Assembly: GCA_910577325.1 (NCBI GenBank)
Contig: CAJTMR010000008.1
Span: forward strand, 1-64,000
Direction of reading: 5' to 3'
From: an uncultured Parabacteroides sp.
GTDB lineage: Bacteria > Bacteroidota > Bacteroidia > Bacteroidales > Tannerellaceae
Length of the DNA: 64,000 nucleotides
Every line of letters begins with the position of its first letter. The stretch's first letter is position 1. A program made the translations under genes and the position numbers. Below the pieces are notes generated by a model. The model was given only the letters and a program-made list of their open reading frames with translations. It had not been told where the DNA came from and searched no databases. This document shows positions 26,995-35,240 of this stretch, in pieces.

Positions 26995-27699
26995 ATGGCA
27001 AAATTAACAGTAGTGCCCACTCCCATCGGAAATCTGGAAGACATGACTTTCCGGGCAATTCGCGTGCTGAAAGAGGCCGACCTCATTCTGGCGGAAGACA
27101 CACGTACTACAGGCATCCTACTCAAACATTTCGAAATACAGAACAGGATGCAGTCCCATCATAAGTTCAACGAGCATAAAACGGTAGAACAGGTAGCAGC
27201 CCGTATCAAGGCGGGCGAAAACATTGCATTGGTATCGGATGCCGGTACACCTGCAATATCCGATCCCGGATTCATGTTAGTACGCGAATGTGTACGCCAA
27301 GGCGTGGAAGTGGAATGCCTGCCGGGAGCCACAGCCTTCGTCCCCGCATTAGTCGCTTCGGGATTGCCTAACGAGAAATTCTGTTTCGAAGGTTTTCTTC
27401 CCCAAAAGAAAGGAAGACAGACACGCTTGAAAGAACTATCGACGGAATATCGTACCGTCATCTTCTACGAGTCACCTTTCCGGCTGGTCAAGACGTTGAC
27501 GCAGTTAGCTGAATTTTTCGGGAAGGACCGCGCTGTTTCCGTATCACGGGAGATATCGAAGATACACGAAGAAACCGTACGCGGCACGCTGGAAGAAGTT
27601 ATTGCGCACTTCACCGTGAACGAACCGAAAGGTGAAATTGTTATCGTATTAGCAGGCTTTAAAGATAAAAAGGACAAAGAGACAGAGACAGAAGTTTAA
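26995..27699 (+). CDS. rsmI: 16S rRNA (cytidine1402-2'-O)-methyltransferase RsmI
   Basis: A 234-residue SAM-dependent methyltransferase of the SAM/tetrapyrrole fold that acts on C1402 of 16S rRNA. It starts with the family signature TVVPTPIGNLEDMTFRAI and continues with ADLILAEDTRTT, VSDAGTPAISDPG and LPGATAFVPALV. I chose the ATG at 26995, which matches the family start; the upstream in-frame ATG lies inside the previous gene. It is somewhat shorter at the C-terminus than E. coli RsmI, as usual in Bacteroidetes. Confidence 0.95.
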   Translation: MAKLTVVPTPIGNLEDMTFRAIRVLKEADLILAEDTRTTGILLKHFEIQNRMQSHHKFNEHKTVEQVAARIKAGENIALVSDAGTPAISDPGFMLVRECVRQGVEVECLPGATAFVPALVASGLPNEKFCFEGFLPQKKGRQTRLKELSTEYRTVIFYESPFRLVKTLTQLAEFFGKDRAVSVSREISKIHEETVRGTLEEVIAHFTVNEPKGEIVIVLAGFKDKKDKETETEV

Positions 27700-27717
27700 C
27701 GTAACAACAGAAAGAAC

Positions 27718-28590
27718 ATGAAAAAAGTATTAATTGCAACAACGATTTGCACAGTCATGCTGGCCTCCTGCGGACAAAATTCGGCAGAGTACAAAAAACT
27801 GAGAGCAGAAAATGACTCTCTCAAGATCGAGAATGCCAAAAGCAGTGCAGAAATGAACGAGATTCTCGGCATCCTGAACGAGGTAGAGGCTGATATCCAA
27901 TCTATCCGTGACGCCGAAAACTATATCAACATCCAACAGCAGAACGGCGAACTGAACAAAAGCAGCCGCGAACAGATCAAAGAAAACATGCAACTGATCA
28001 GCGAAACACTGAAAAAGAACAAACAGCAGATCAGCGAACTGGAAGAAAAGCTGAAAAAGAGCGGAATCCAATCAGCAGCCCTTAAAAAAACAATCAGCCG
28101 CCTTTCCTCCGAACTTGACCAGAAAGCCAACATGATCATCACCCTGCAGGAAGATTTGGCACAAAAGAACGTACGCATCCAGGAATTGGATGAAATGGTG
28201 GCATCCTTGAACGAAGACGTGGAAGACTTGTCTACTACAACGGCTGCCCAGTCCGAGAAATTGCAGGAACAAGACAAAAAGCTCCATACCGCCTACTACT
28301 GCTTCGGCACATCGAAAGAACTGAAAGACCAGAAGATCCTATCGGGCGGCGGCTTGTTTGCCAAGTCCAAAGTGTTGCAGAGCGGCTTCAACAAAGATTA
28401 TTTCATTTCTATTGATATCCGCGAGGTGAAAGAAATTCCGCTGTTCGCAGGTAAGGCAAAACTCAAATCCAACCATCCGGAAGGATCTTACGAATTCGTA
28501 AAGGACGAAGACAACAACATGACACTGAAAATCACAGACGAGAAAGCGTTTTGGAGTCTTGGCAAGTATTTGGTGATCGAAGTCGGATGA
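27718..28590 (+). CDS. Cbp1-like lipoprotein with long coiled coil
   Basis: A 290-residue lipoprotein (signal to lipid Cys19, CTVMLASCGQ). Most of it (about 25-200) is a coiled coil with regular heptads (LRAENDSLKIENAKSSAEMN, ISELEEKLKKSG). A small conserved globular domain follows (about 200-290, TAYYCFGTSKELKDQKIL). The Bacteroides fragilis homologue Cbp1 was reported as a collagen-binding adhesin, so surface or envelope adhesion is possible. The gene lies 18 bp after rsmI and overlaps the next gene by 4 bp, which points to a general operon rather than an adhesion locus. Confidence 0.78.
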   Translation: MKKVLIATTICTVMLASCGQNSAEYKKLRAENDSLKIENAKSSAEMNEILGILNEVEADIQSIRDAENYINIQQQNGELNKSSREQIKENMQLISETLKKNKQQISELEEKLKKSGIQSAALKKTISRLSSELDQKANMIITLQEDLAQKNVRIQELDEMVASLNEDVEDLSTTTAAQSEKLQEQDKKLHTAYYCFGTSKELKDQKILSGGGLFAKSKVLQSGFNKDYFISIDIREVKEIPLFAGKAKLKSNHPEGSYEFVKDEDNNMTLKITDEKAFWSLGKYLVIEVG

Positions 28591-29282
28591 TGAAATACAA
28601 AAGTCTTTTTATTGATTTGGACGATACCCTTTGGGACACGTACCATAATAACAAGGAATGCCTCGAAGAAATATATACCGCTCACCACCTCGACCGGTAT
28701 TATGCCTCCTTCGAGGTTTTCTTCAATATCTACTGGCCGCACAACAACCTGCTATGGGAACAGTACCGCAACAATAAAATAGACCGGCAGACATTGATCG
28801 TCGAACGTTTCCGCTATATGCTCCGTCCGTTAGGGATAGAAGACGCCAAGTCAGCATTGGCGGTCAACAACGAATTCCTGCAACGGACAACCTTGAAGAC
28901 ACGCCTGGTTCCGGGGGCAATCGAGCTATTGGAATACCTGCGTCCCTCCTACCGTATGTATATCCTGTCCAACGGTTTCCGGGAAGTCCAGTTCAAAAAA
29001 CTCAGCAATTCCGGACTGGCGCCTTATTTCGAAAAGATTATTCTTTCCGAAGACGCCTGCATCCAGAAGCCTCATAAAGGTATTTTCGACTTCGCCCTAA
29101 AAAATACCAACTCCCGCCGATGCGAAAGCCTGATGATCGGCGACAGTTGGGAAGCGGATATCACAGGCGCCTATAACTCCAAAATCGACCAGTTATGGCT
29201 GAACCCGGAAGGACAGCCGACAAAAGGATTCACACCGACTTACACGGTTGGCTCTTTAAAAGAAATCAAAAACATTCTATAA
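28587..29282 (+). CDS. yjjG: YjjG family HAD-type nucleotidase
   Basis: A 231-residue HAD-superfamily phosphatase. The nucleophile motif is LFIDLDDTLWDTYHNN (Asp at about 10), motif II is LSNGFREVQ, and motifs III-IV are QKPHKGIFDFAL and MIGDSWEADITGAYN. Family members dephosphorylate noncanonical pyrimidine nucleotides. The start is ATG 28587 (overlapping the previous stop as ATGA) or the adjoining ATG at 28590. It is the last gene of the run from 26.2 kb and is convergent with prfC. Confidence 0.9.
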   Translation: MMKYKSLFIDLDDTLWDTYHNNKECLEEIYTAHHLDRYYASFEVFFNIYWPHNNLLWEQYRNNKIDRQTLIVERFRYMLRPLGIEDAKSALAVNNEFLQRTTLKTRLVPGAIELLEYLRPSYRMYILSNGFREVQFKKLSNSGLAPYFEKIILSEDACIQKPHKGIFDFALKNTNSRRCESLMIGDSWEADITGAYNSKIDQLWLNPEGQPTKGFTPTYTVGSLKEIKNIL

Positions 29283-29291
29283 CCCCGGTTT

Positions 29292-30872
29292 TCAAAACTC
29301 CGAAGTAAAGTGGAACTTGATATCGGGGAAATCCTGCTGTGCCATCATCAACACATAGCCGGAATCGGCCAGATACACATCACGACCTTCTTTGTCGAGC
29401 GCCATATACTGAGCTTTACGGCGTTTGAAGTTTTCGAGGGAGGCGGCATTATCGCTTTCTATCCAACAAGCCTTATAGAGGCTGATCGGTTCCCACTTGC
29501 ACTGTGCGCCGTATTCATGAAGCAAACGGTACTGGATCACTTCGAACTGCAACTGTCCGACCGTACCGATAATCTTACGTCCGTTGAACTGGTTCGTGAA
29601 GAGCTGGGCGACACCTTCATCCATCAACTGTTCGATACCCTTGTTCAACTGCTTGGCTTTCATCGGATCGGCATTCTCGATATATTTGAACATTTCAGGA
29701 GAGAAACTCGGCAGTCCTTTGAAGTGAAGTTCCTCACCGGAAGTCAGCGTATCGCCGATCTTGAAATTGCCGGTATCGGGCAAACCGATGATATCGCCGG
29801 CAAAAGCCTCATCGACCACTTCCTTTTTCTGTGCCATGAAAGCCGTAGGACTACTGAAACGCATCATCTTCCCGAAACGGACATGCTTGTAGTTGGCATT
29901 GCGTTCGAAACGTCCGGAACAAATCTTCACGAAAGCGATACAACTGCGGTGGTTCGGGTCCATATTGGCATGGATCTTGAAGACGAAGCCGGAGAAAGCC
30001 TCCTCTTCCGGATCGACCACCCGTTCCACAGCCGATACGGGGCGAGGAGAAGGTGCGATATTGATAAAGCAATCCAACAACTCTTTCACTCCGAAGTTGT
30101 TCAGGGCGGAACCAAAGAATACGGGAGCAATATCTCCTCTCAGGTAAGTATCGACATCAAATTCGGGATAAACCCCTTCTATCAGTTCTATATCGGAACG
30201 CAGCTTTTCGGCCTGTCCCGGTTCGATATAGTTTTCAAGTTCCGGGCTATTGATATCCTTAAACTCTACATTCTCCGTCACATACTGCTTGCTCGGAGTA
30301 TAGAGGTTCAGCTTTTGTTCATATATATTATAGACGCCACGGAAACGCTGTCCCATGTCAATCGGCCAGCTCAGCGGGCGCACATTGATATGCAGTTCCT
30401 CTTCGATCTCATCCAGCAAGTCGAACGGGTCCTTACCGTCACGGTCCATCTTATTGACGAACACGATCACGGGAGTCTTGCGCATACGGCAGACTTCCAT
30501 CAACTTACGGGTCTGCGCTTCCACACCTTTTGCGGTATCGATCACAATGATAACACTATCCACCGCCGTCAGCGTACGGAACGTATCTTCGGCAAAGTCC
30601 TGGTGACCGGGTGTGTCAAGGATATTGATTTTATGACCCGAATAGTCGAAAGCCATCACGGAGGTTGCGACGGAAATACCACGCTGCTTTTCAATTTCCA
30701 TCCAGTCGGAAGTGGCTGTCTTCTTGATCTTGTTGGACTTTACGGCTCCTGCCACATGAATGGCGCCTCCGAACAGCAACAGTTTTTCAGTAAGGGTTGT
30801 CTTACCGGCATCCGGATGGCTGATAATAGCAAACGTTCTTCTTCTCTCAATCTCTTCTGAATATTGACTCAT
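29292..30872 (-). CDS. prfC: peptide chain release factor 3
   Basis: A 526-residue translational GTPase that recycles RF1 and RF2 from the ribosome after termination. The G domain shows SHPDAGKTTLTEKLLL (G1), RGISVATS (G2), DTPGHQDFAEDT (G3) and VNKMDRDG (G4), followed by domains II-III with VQLFTNQFNG-like and GQLQFEVIQYRL motifs. The length matches RF3. It is the last gene of a minus-strand operon with DUF4924 and rfbD, 11 bp after rfbD. Confidence 0.96.
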   Translation of the reverse strand: MSQYSEEIERRRTFAIISHPDAGKTTLTEKLLLFGGAIHVAGAVKSNKIKKTATSDWMEIEKQRGISVATSVMAFDYSGHKINILDTPGHQDFAEDTFRTLTAVDSVIIVIDTAKGVEAQTRKLMEVCRMRKTPVIVFVNKMDRDGKDPFDLLDEIEEELHINVRPLSWPIDMGQRFRGVYNIYEQKLNLYTPSKQYVTENVEFKDINSPELENYIEPGQAEKLRSDIELIEGVYPEFDVDTYLRGDIAPVFFGSALNNFGVKELLDCFINIAPSPRPVSAVERVVDPEEEAFSGFVFKIHANMDPNHRSCIAFVKICSGRFERNANYKHVRFGKMMRFSSPTAFMAQKKEVVDEAFAGDIIGLPDTGNFKIGDTLTSGEELHFKGLPSFSPEMFKYIENADPMKAKQLNKGIEQLMDEGVAQLFTNQFNGRKIIGTVGQLQFEVIQYRLLHEYGAQCKWEPISLYKACWIESDNAASLENFKRRKAQYMALDKEGRDVYLADSGYVLMMAQQDFPDIKFHFTSEF

Positions 30873-30883
30873 TGTTATTTATC

Positions 30884-31750
30884 TTATTTTGTTATTCTTC
30901 TCATACATTCACGCAGGCTTGCTTCCCAATGAGGTATGCTGATTTTATAAATCGTTTTGATCTTCGCCTTGTTCAAGACGCTGAAATGCGGACGGGCGGC
31001 TTTTGCAGGATAATCCTTGGACTCGATCGGGAGAACCCGGCAGGGGACATTTCCCAACTCCATGATCTTCACCGCAAAGTCATACCAACTGCAAACTCCT
31101 TCATTGGAGAAATGATAGATCCCCGGAACAAAAGCACCTTCCTCAGCCTGCACTAACACAGCCAAGATAGCCGCCGCCAGATCCCCTGCATACGTCGGCG
31201 AACCGATCTGGTCGAACACGACAGACAACTGTTCCCGTTCATTCCCCAACCGCAACATCGTCTTGACAAAATTATTCCCGAACTCGGAGTAAAGCCATGC
31301 CGTACGGATGATAACCGCATCCGGGCAAACTTCCTGCAAAGCCTGTTCACCGGCAAGTTTCGTACGCCCGTAGACAGAAGCCGGACAAGTATTGTCCGTT
31401 TCCACATAAGGCAAATGATTCGTACCGTCGAACACATAATCGGTAGAGACATGGATCACCCTCGCTCCTACCGCACGCGCCGCCGCCCCTAAGTTTCGCA
31501 CGGCATCCCGGTTGATACGAAGGCAAAGCGCTTCATCATCCTCCGCCTTATCCACAGCCGTATAGGCGGCACAGTTCAATATGTAATCGGCTTGCTTCTC
31601 ACTCACAAAGGCATCCACTGCCTGAGCATTACAGATGTCAAGCGTATCGACATCCGTAAACACAAACGCAAATTGCGGATATCCGGCAGATAGCTGACGG
31701 ATCGAATTGCCTAATTGCCCGTTAGCACCAGTTACTAAAATCGTTTTCAT
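30884..31750 (-). CDS. rfbD: dTDP-4-dehydrorhamnose reductase
   Basis: A 288-residue SDR-type reductase that makes dTDP-L-rhamnose for surface polysaccharides. It has the NAD(P)-binding TGANGQLGNSIRQL at the N-terminus, STDYVFDGTNHLPYVETD and the catalytic YGRTKLAGEQ (Tyr-x3-Lys). The other rhamnose genes (rfbA-C) are not in the window; in this group rfbD is commonly separate and sits next to prfC. Confidence 0.95.
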   Translation of the reverse strand: MKTILVTGANGQLGNSIRQLSAGYPQFAFVFTDVDTLDICNAQAVDAFVSEKQADYILNCAAYTAVDKAEDDEALCLRINRDAVRNLGAAARAVGARVIHVSTDYVFDGTNHLPYVETDNTCPASVYGRTKLAGEQALQEVCPDAVIIRTAWLYSEFGNNFVKTMLRLGNEREQLSVVFDQIGSPTYAGDLAAAILAVLVQAEEGAFVPGIYHFSNEGVCSWYDFAVKIMELGNVPCRVLPIESKDYPAKAARPHFSVLNKAKIKTIYKISIPHWEASLRECMRRITK

Positions 31751-31756
31751 CTTGTC

Positions 31757-32305
31757 TTATTCTTCTAATTTCAGTTCCCCGTTCATATCTTCACGATATT
31801 TCTCGGCCAGTAGCGCCAGAAACGAACTGATCTGTTTGATCCCCTCCATCGTTTCGGGACTGATTTCTTTGCCTTGCATCTTCAGCATCAGGAAACCGTA
31901 AATAGCGTTGAAGCAGGTTTCCAACTCAGGCAAGTCCTCACCGCCCGATTTGGCACGAAGCTGGACGATAAAAGGGAGTGTTTTGTAATAAGCCGCCCCG
32001 TACACCATTTCCTTCGGCGATTTCAGAAGGCGCAGATGCAGGTCGGTCAGGGCAATGATCACATTCTTGTTCAACTGGATATGCCCCTTCTCCATCACCC
32101 CTTCGGAACGCATCATCTCGATCAGTTCCTCATACCAATTGGCAATCTCTTCCTTCACGTCGCCCGGCTGGTCATAACGATCTACAACCGTACGGCGAAT
32201 CGAATCCATATCGAAGTTGTTTGCACGTATCAGGTCTTCCACCTGCCACATGTACAACAGATATTCGGCTATATTTTCTTTTCTTTTTTGTCTCGCTATA
32301 ATCAT
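31757..32305 (-). CDS. DUF4924 family protein
   Basis: A 182-residue helical cytoplasmic protein of the DUF4924 family, limited to Bacteroidetes, with the characteristic start MIIARQKRKENIAEYLLYMWQ. No catalytic motif is visible. It is the first gene of the operon with rfbD (6-bp gap) and prfC. The -7 element ends only 6 bp before its ATG, which suggests a very short or absent 5' leader. Confidence 0.85.
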   Translation of the reverse strand: MIIARQKRKENIAEYLLYMWQVEDLIRANNFDMDSIRRTVVDRYDQPGDVKEEIANWYEELIEMMRSEGVMEKGHIQLNKNVIIALTDLHLRLLKSPKEMVYGAAYYKTLPFIVQLRAKSGGEDLPELETCFNAIYGFLMLKMQGKEISPETMEGIKQISSFLALLAEKYREDMNGELKLEE

Positions 32306-32310
32306 GGTTG

Positions 32311-32318
32311 CAAACTTA
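32311..32318 (-). promoter_or_regulatory. -7 element (TAAGTTTG) immediately before the DUF4924 start codon
   Basis: On the minus strand TAAGTTTG (32318-32311) ends 6 nt before the ATG at 32305. Transcription would begin at or very near the start codon, so the DUF4924-rfbD-prfC message may be leaderless. No good -33 box is visible. Confidence 0.4.
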
Positions 32319-32401
32319 GATAAAAATATCGATTTATATGGGAAGATCAGGCATATTTTACATGATCACAAAGGTATTACCACCAGATCTGTTCTCCATT
32401 T

Positions 32402-32680
32402 TCATAAGTAAAAATCCGTTCTTCTTTTCCCCGGGTATAATTCCTCAACCAGAACAAAGCATTCTCCGGGACTAAAGTGAGTAATTAATTTCCGCAAAGC
32501 ATTCGGCTCTAAACTTTCATCAGTGCCCTTGTTGTATTCAGGAACTTTAGATATATAATCTTCCAAGAAATCCCAATAGGTCAATCCTTCAAAAGAATCA
32601 TGAAAAATCTCATTGAAAAGTAGAAAACAAAGAAGAAATAAAGAAAAACGAAAATAAAATTCATGTATAAGCTGGAACAA
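32402..32680 (-). CDS. possible small protein, hypothetical
   Basis: A 92-codon frame of AT-rich composition. The N-terminus is strongly hydrophobic (about 8-24, FYFRFSLFLLCFLLFNEIF) and could be a signal or anchor; the rest is soluble and acidic. A TATCTTTG -7 box at 32780-32773 on the minus strand lies about 90 bp upstream, inside the end of the Mur-ligase-like gene. I do not recognise the product. It could be a real small secreted protein or the relic of a longer gene. Confidence 0.35.
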   Translation of the reverse strand: MFQLIHEFYFRFSLFLLCFLLFNEIFHDSFEGLTYWDFLEDYISKVPEYNKGTDESLEPNALRKLITHFSPGECFVLVEELYPGKRRTDFYL

Positions 32681-32700
32681 GCCAACGAGCCGATAGATAA

Positions 32701-32756
32701 TGTTTTTCCGTATTCTACATCACTAAAAACAGGCAATGACAGATTACGGAAAAACA
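32701..32756. repeat. imperfect inverted repeat upstream of the small frame
   Basis: TGTTTTTCCGTATT (32701-32714) and ATTACGGAAAAACA (32743-32756) pair at 12 of 14 positions. The hairpin would lie in the leader of the 92-codon frame or directly after the Mur-ligase-like gene. It may be a weak terminator or attenuator. Confidence 0.35.
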
Positions 32757-32763
32757 GTAGAAC

Positions 32764-33693
32764 TTATGGTTGCAAAGATACACTATATTCGGACAACGCC
32801 TGATAAAAATCCGCATCTTTTACACCTAACTGGCGGCAAGCCAGGCGGGCAGCATTCAGATTGATCAGGAAAAAGCGGTCCGGAATATAGACGGGGAAAT
32901 CCCCGTAGCGAGTCTGCAAATAGGTCTTTCCATCTTTCTCGACCACGACATGCTGGTCGTAGGGCATGGCCGTTATATCCTCGCGTACGCTCTGGGCAAG
33001 CTGCTTGACGACAGGGTCGCCATCGAAATAGATCAGCTTTCCCCCGCGCTCGATGGAAGAGGCAAACGTACGGAAAGTCGTGTGGTAGGCTTCCGGCGTG
33101 GCATGGTCGGTAGCGGAAGTCCACATCAGATTGGTCAGGATAGCGATGTGCGGACGATAGAACTCAAGCTGGAACCGTTTCTCCAAAGCAGACGTGACAT
33201 GCTCGTCACCCTCGATAATCGCGATCCGGGCTTCGTAGCTCAGATGCACACGGTCGGGCAACAAGGGAACCTCGCTGGTCAACGCATAGTCGAACGCAAG
33301 TTTCTGCCGCTTCAGGGCGCAGACAATCATCGAGATGATCGTCTTCTTTCCCCGGCTGCCGGCAACAACAACCCGCGTCTTCTCTTTCGTCCGCTGAAAT
33401 ATGAATTCAGGTATCGAAAGCACCAATAGTCCCAGTTCCTTTGCGCGTATCAATTCGGGGTTGTCCTGCCGGACCGCAGCCCCTAATACCACAAAATGTA
33501 TATCTTTAGTTAATCTCTCCGGGAACCATCCGTCTCCATGACAAGTACAACCTTCTTTTTCCAAGCTGGCAAGAATCGCATCAGCCAGGCCAGCACCGGA
33601 TACGCTTACTTCATATCCTTTCTGGTGAATAGCCAAGGCCAAGTCAAACAACAGAGGCTCAGTTACGGAGATTAAATGAACTTTTCGCATCAC
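32764..33693 (-). CDS. short Mur-ligase-like protein, Mpl-related, lacking the C-terminal domain
   Basis: A 309-residue protein related to UDP-MurNAc:tripeptide ligase (Mpl), which recycles cell-wall peptides. It has the N-terminal Rossmann-like domain (KVHLISVTEPLLFDLALAIH) with HFVVLGAAVRQDNPEL, then the central ATPase domain. The P-loop reads GSRGKKTIIS, where active enzymes have GxHGKTT, so a key Thr is replaced by Lys. The usual HDH-like stretch reads SATDHATPEAYHTTF. The protein stops near residue 309, where Mpl continues for about 140 residues with the C-terminal ligase domain. It is either a divergent paralogue with a new role or a decaying gene. Its last codons coincide with a TATCTTTG promoter box. 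Confidence 0.7.
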   Translation of the reverse strand: MMRKVHLISVTEPLLFDLALAIHQKGYEVSVSGAGLADAILASLEKEGCTCHGDGWFPERLTKDIHFVVLGAAVRQDNPELIRAKELGLLVLSIPEFIFQRTKEKTRVVVAGSRGKKTIISMIVCALKRQKLAFDYALTSEVPLLPDRVHLSYEARIAIIEGDEHVTSALEKRFQLEFYRPHIAILTNLMWTSATDHATPEAYHTTFRTFASSIERGGKLIYFDGDPVVKQLAQSVREDITAMPYDQHVVVEKDGKTYLQTRYGDFPVYIPDRFFLINLNAARLACRQLGVKDADFYQALSEYSVSLQP

Positions 33694-33707
33694 TCAGATT
33701 TTGCCTG

Positions 33708-33715
33708 CAAATGTA
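33708..33715 (-). promoter_or_regulatory. -7 element (TACATTTG) of the Mur-ligase-like gene
   Basis: TACATTTG on the minus strand (33715-33708) lies 14 bp before the ATG at 33693, so the leader would be very short. It is divergent from the promoter at 33763-33770. Confidence 0.45.
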
Positions 33716-33762
33716 CACAATTTCATTTACCCTTCGCACGGGTTCGAAAGAAAAAACTTTCC

Positions 33763-33770
33763 TATCTTTG
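33763..33770 (+). promoter_or_regulatory. -7 element (TATCTTTG) of the MBL-fold hydrolase gene
   Basis: TATCTTTG fits the consensus exactly and lies 17 bp before the ATG at 33788. Confidence 0.5.
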
Positions 33771-33787
33771 CCTTAAAAGTATAATTT

Positions 33788-34639
33788 ATGGATATTCAAC
33801 TTATAGACACAGGCTTTTTCCATGCAGACGGAGGCGCCATGTTCGGAGCAATTCCTAAAACGGCCTGGAGTCGCCGTTATCCAAGCAATGACCAAAACGG
33901 CTGCATCCTGGCCATGCGCAGTGCTTTGATCCGCGACGGAAAAGGAAAAATCGTGCTTGTCGACAACGGCGCGGGCAACAAACACCTGAAACAACTCAGC
34001 TATTATGACTTCTTTGACCTCGCCGACCTGAAGGAAGAGCTTCTAAAGCGGGGAGTCGCCTGCGAGGAAGTCACGGATGTCGTTCTCACGCATCTCCACT
34101 TCGACCATTGCGGATATACGACACAAAAAGAAGAGCGACCAGGCGGAAAGCCTCTCTATAAAATGACTTTCCCAAACGCCACCCACTGGGTCAGCCGCGC
34201 ACAATGGGATAATTTCCTGCACCCGAACGCGCTCGAAGCCGATTCCTATTTCATAGAGAACATGCAAGCGGTAGCCGACAGCGGCAAACTCCGCCTCATC
34301 GAAAGCGACACGCACCTATGCCCCGGCATCGACCTGCGCCTGTTCGACGGGCATACGCCGGGACAGATCGCGCCTTACATCACGACGCCTGAGCGCACCT
34401 ATATCTTTGCCGGCGACGTCATCCCGTTGGCGGCAAGCGTTTCGCCTGCCTGGATTTCGGCATACGATACTTATCCAGTCGCTTCCTACGACGAAAAAAC
34501 ACGCATGCTAAAAGAAGCCGCCCTTGAAAAACAGGCGATCATCTACTGTCACGACGCCTATACCCAGTGCAGTACCGTGAAAAAGGTCAACGACTTTTTC
34601 AAGACCGACCAAAAAGTTTCACTTTTTTCCAAGGCTTGA
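33788..34639 (+). CDS. MBL-fold metallo-hydrolase
   Basis: A 283-residue metallo-beta-lactamase-fold enzyme. The metal site is HLHFDHCGYTTQ (about residues 101-112), with LFDGHTPGQIAPYI (His about 190) and a later FAGDVIPL and CHDAYTQCS. There is no signal peptide. The type resembles quorum-quenching lactonase-like and glyoxalase II-like hydrolases, but the substrate cannot be assigned. The last codons and the stop lie inside the TGAAAC/GTTTCA repeat cluster that follows, so the C-terminal end (KVSLFSKA) may have been changed by it. Confidence 0.88.
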   Translation: MDIQLIDTGFFHADGGAMFGAIPKTAWSRRYPSNDQNGCILAMRSALIRDGKGKIVLVDNGAGNKHLKQLSYYDFFDLADLKEELLKRGVACEEVTDVVLTHLHFDHCGYTTQKEERPGGKPLYKMTFPNATHWVSRAQWDNFLHPNALEADSYFIENMQAVADSGKLRLIESDTHLCPGIDLRLFDGHTPGQIAPYITTPERTYIFAGDVIPLAASVSPAWISAYDTYPVASYDEKTRMLKEAALEKQAIIYCHDAYTQCSTVKKVNDFFKTDQKVSLFSKA

Positions 34640-34708
34640 AACTATTGGTTTCACCGCTTGAAACAAATGGTTTCACTACTTGGAACTAAAAGTTTCAAGC
34701 AGTGAAAC
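34608..34708. repeat. TGAAAC/GTTTCA interspersed palindromic repeat cluster (copy 2)
   Basis: At least six TGAAAC or GTTTCA units are packed in about 100 bp: the palindromes TTGAAACTATTGGTTTCA and TTGAAACAAATGGTTTCA, then the 16-mer GGAACTAAAAGTTTCA (34682-34697). The 16-mer is the exact reverse complement of the one at 12908 and 12952. The cluster begins inside the end of the MBL-fold gene. Confidence 0.75.
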
Positions 34709-34775
34709 TAAAACAAGGTAACTACCGGATCGAGAAAAAGCCTGTCGTATTGTAGGGGAGTCTACTATTTATCTT

Positions 34776-34783
34776 TATCTTTG
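34776..34783 (+). promoter_or_regulatory. -7 element (TATCTTTG) of the Dabb-GH20 pair
   Basis: TATCTTTG fits TAnnTTTG and lies 33 bp before the ATG at 34817. It also sits upstream of the ATG at 34781 only by overlap, so the shorter start is right. Confidence 0.5.
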
Positions 34784-34816
34784 TCAGTATATAATCATAA
34801 ATTAATCCTAATCATC

Positions 34817-35203
34817 ATGAAAAAGACAATCTTCGCTTCATTGACCATCCTGGCATTTTCAGCCCTGATGCTTGGTTGCTGCCATGCTCCCAAGCAGGAG
34901 AAAGTGCTCCGCCACGTTGTTATGTTCGGTTTCAAACCGGAAGTTTCCTCCCTGCAAATCAAGGAAGTCGAAGAAGCTTTCTGCGCCCTTCCTTCCCAGA
35001 TAGACCTGATCAAAGGGTACGAATGGGGAACGGATTGCAGCCCCGAAGGATTACAGCAGGGATTGACGCACTGTTTCTTCCTGACGTTCCATTCGGATGC
35101 CGACCGCGACGCTTACCTGATCCATCCGGCTCATAAGGCTTTCGGAAAAGTATTGGGGAACAAGGCTTCGGCCGTCACAGTCGTGGACTACTGGACTAAA
35201 TAA
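34817..35203 (+). CDS. Dabb family lipoprotein
   Basis: A 128-residue protein: a lipoprotein signal (about 1-21, LAFSALMLGCC) and one Dabb (stress-responsive dimeric alpha/beta barrel) domain (VLRHVVMFGFKPEVSSLQIKEV, then DRDAYLIHPAHKAF and VTVVDYW). Such domains bind small hydrophobic ligands or act as dimeric enzymes; the role of exported versions in Bacteroidales is unknown. It lies 37 bp before the large GH20 gene, on the same strand. Confidence 0.88.
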   Translation: MKKTIFASLTILAFSALMLGCCHAPKQEKVLRHVVMFGFKPEVSSLQIKEVEEAFCALPSQIDLIKGYEWGTDCSPEGLQQGLTHCFFLTFHSDADRDAYLIHPAHKAFGKVLGNKASAVTVVDYWTK

Positions 35204-35240
35204 GAATCATTATTTTTTCACCTTATAACATTTTAAACGC

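Noticed and set aside
29310..30860. Long plus-strand open frame (516 codons) opposite prfC
   Set aside because: It is the complement of a conserved, motif-complete RF3 gene; its translation has no recognisable domain and no promoter or start context.
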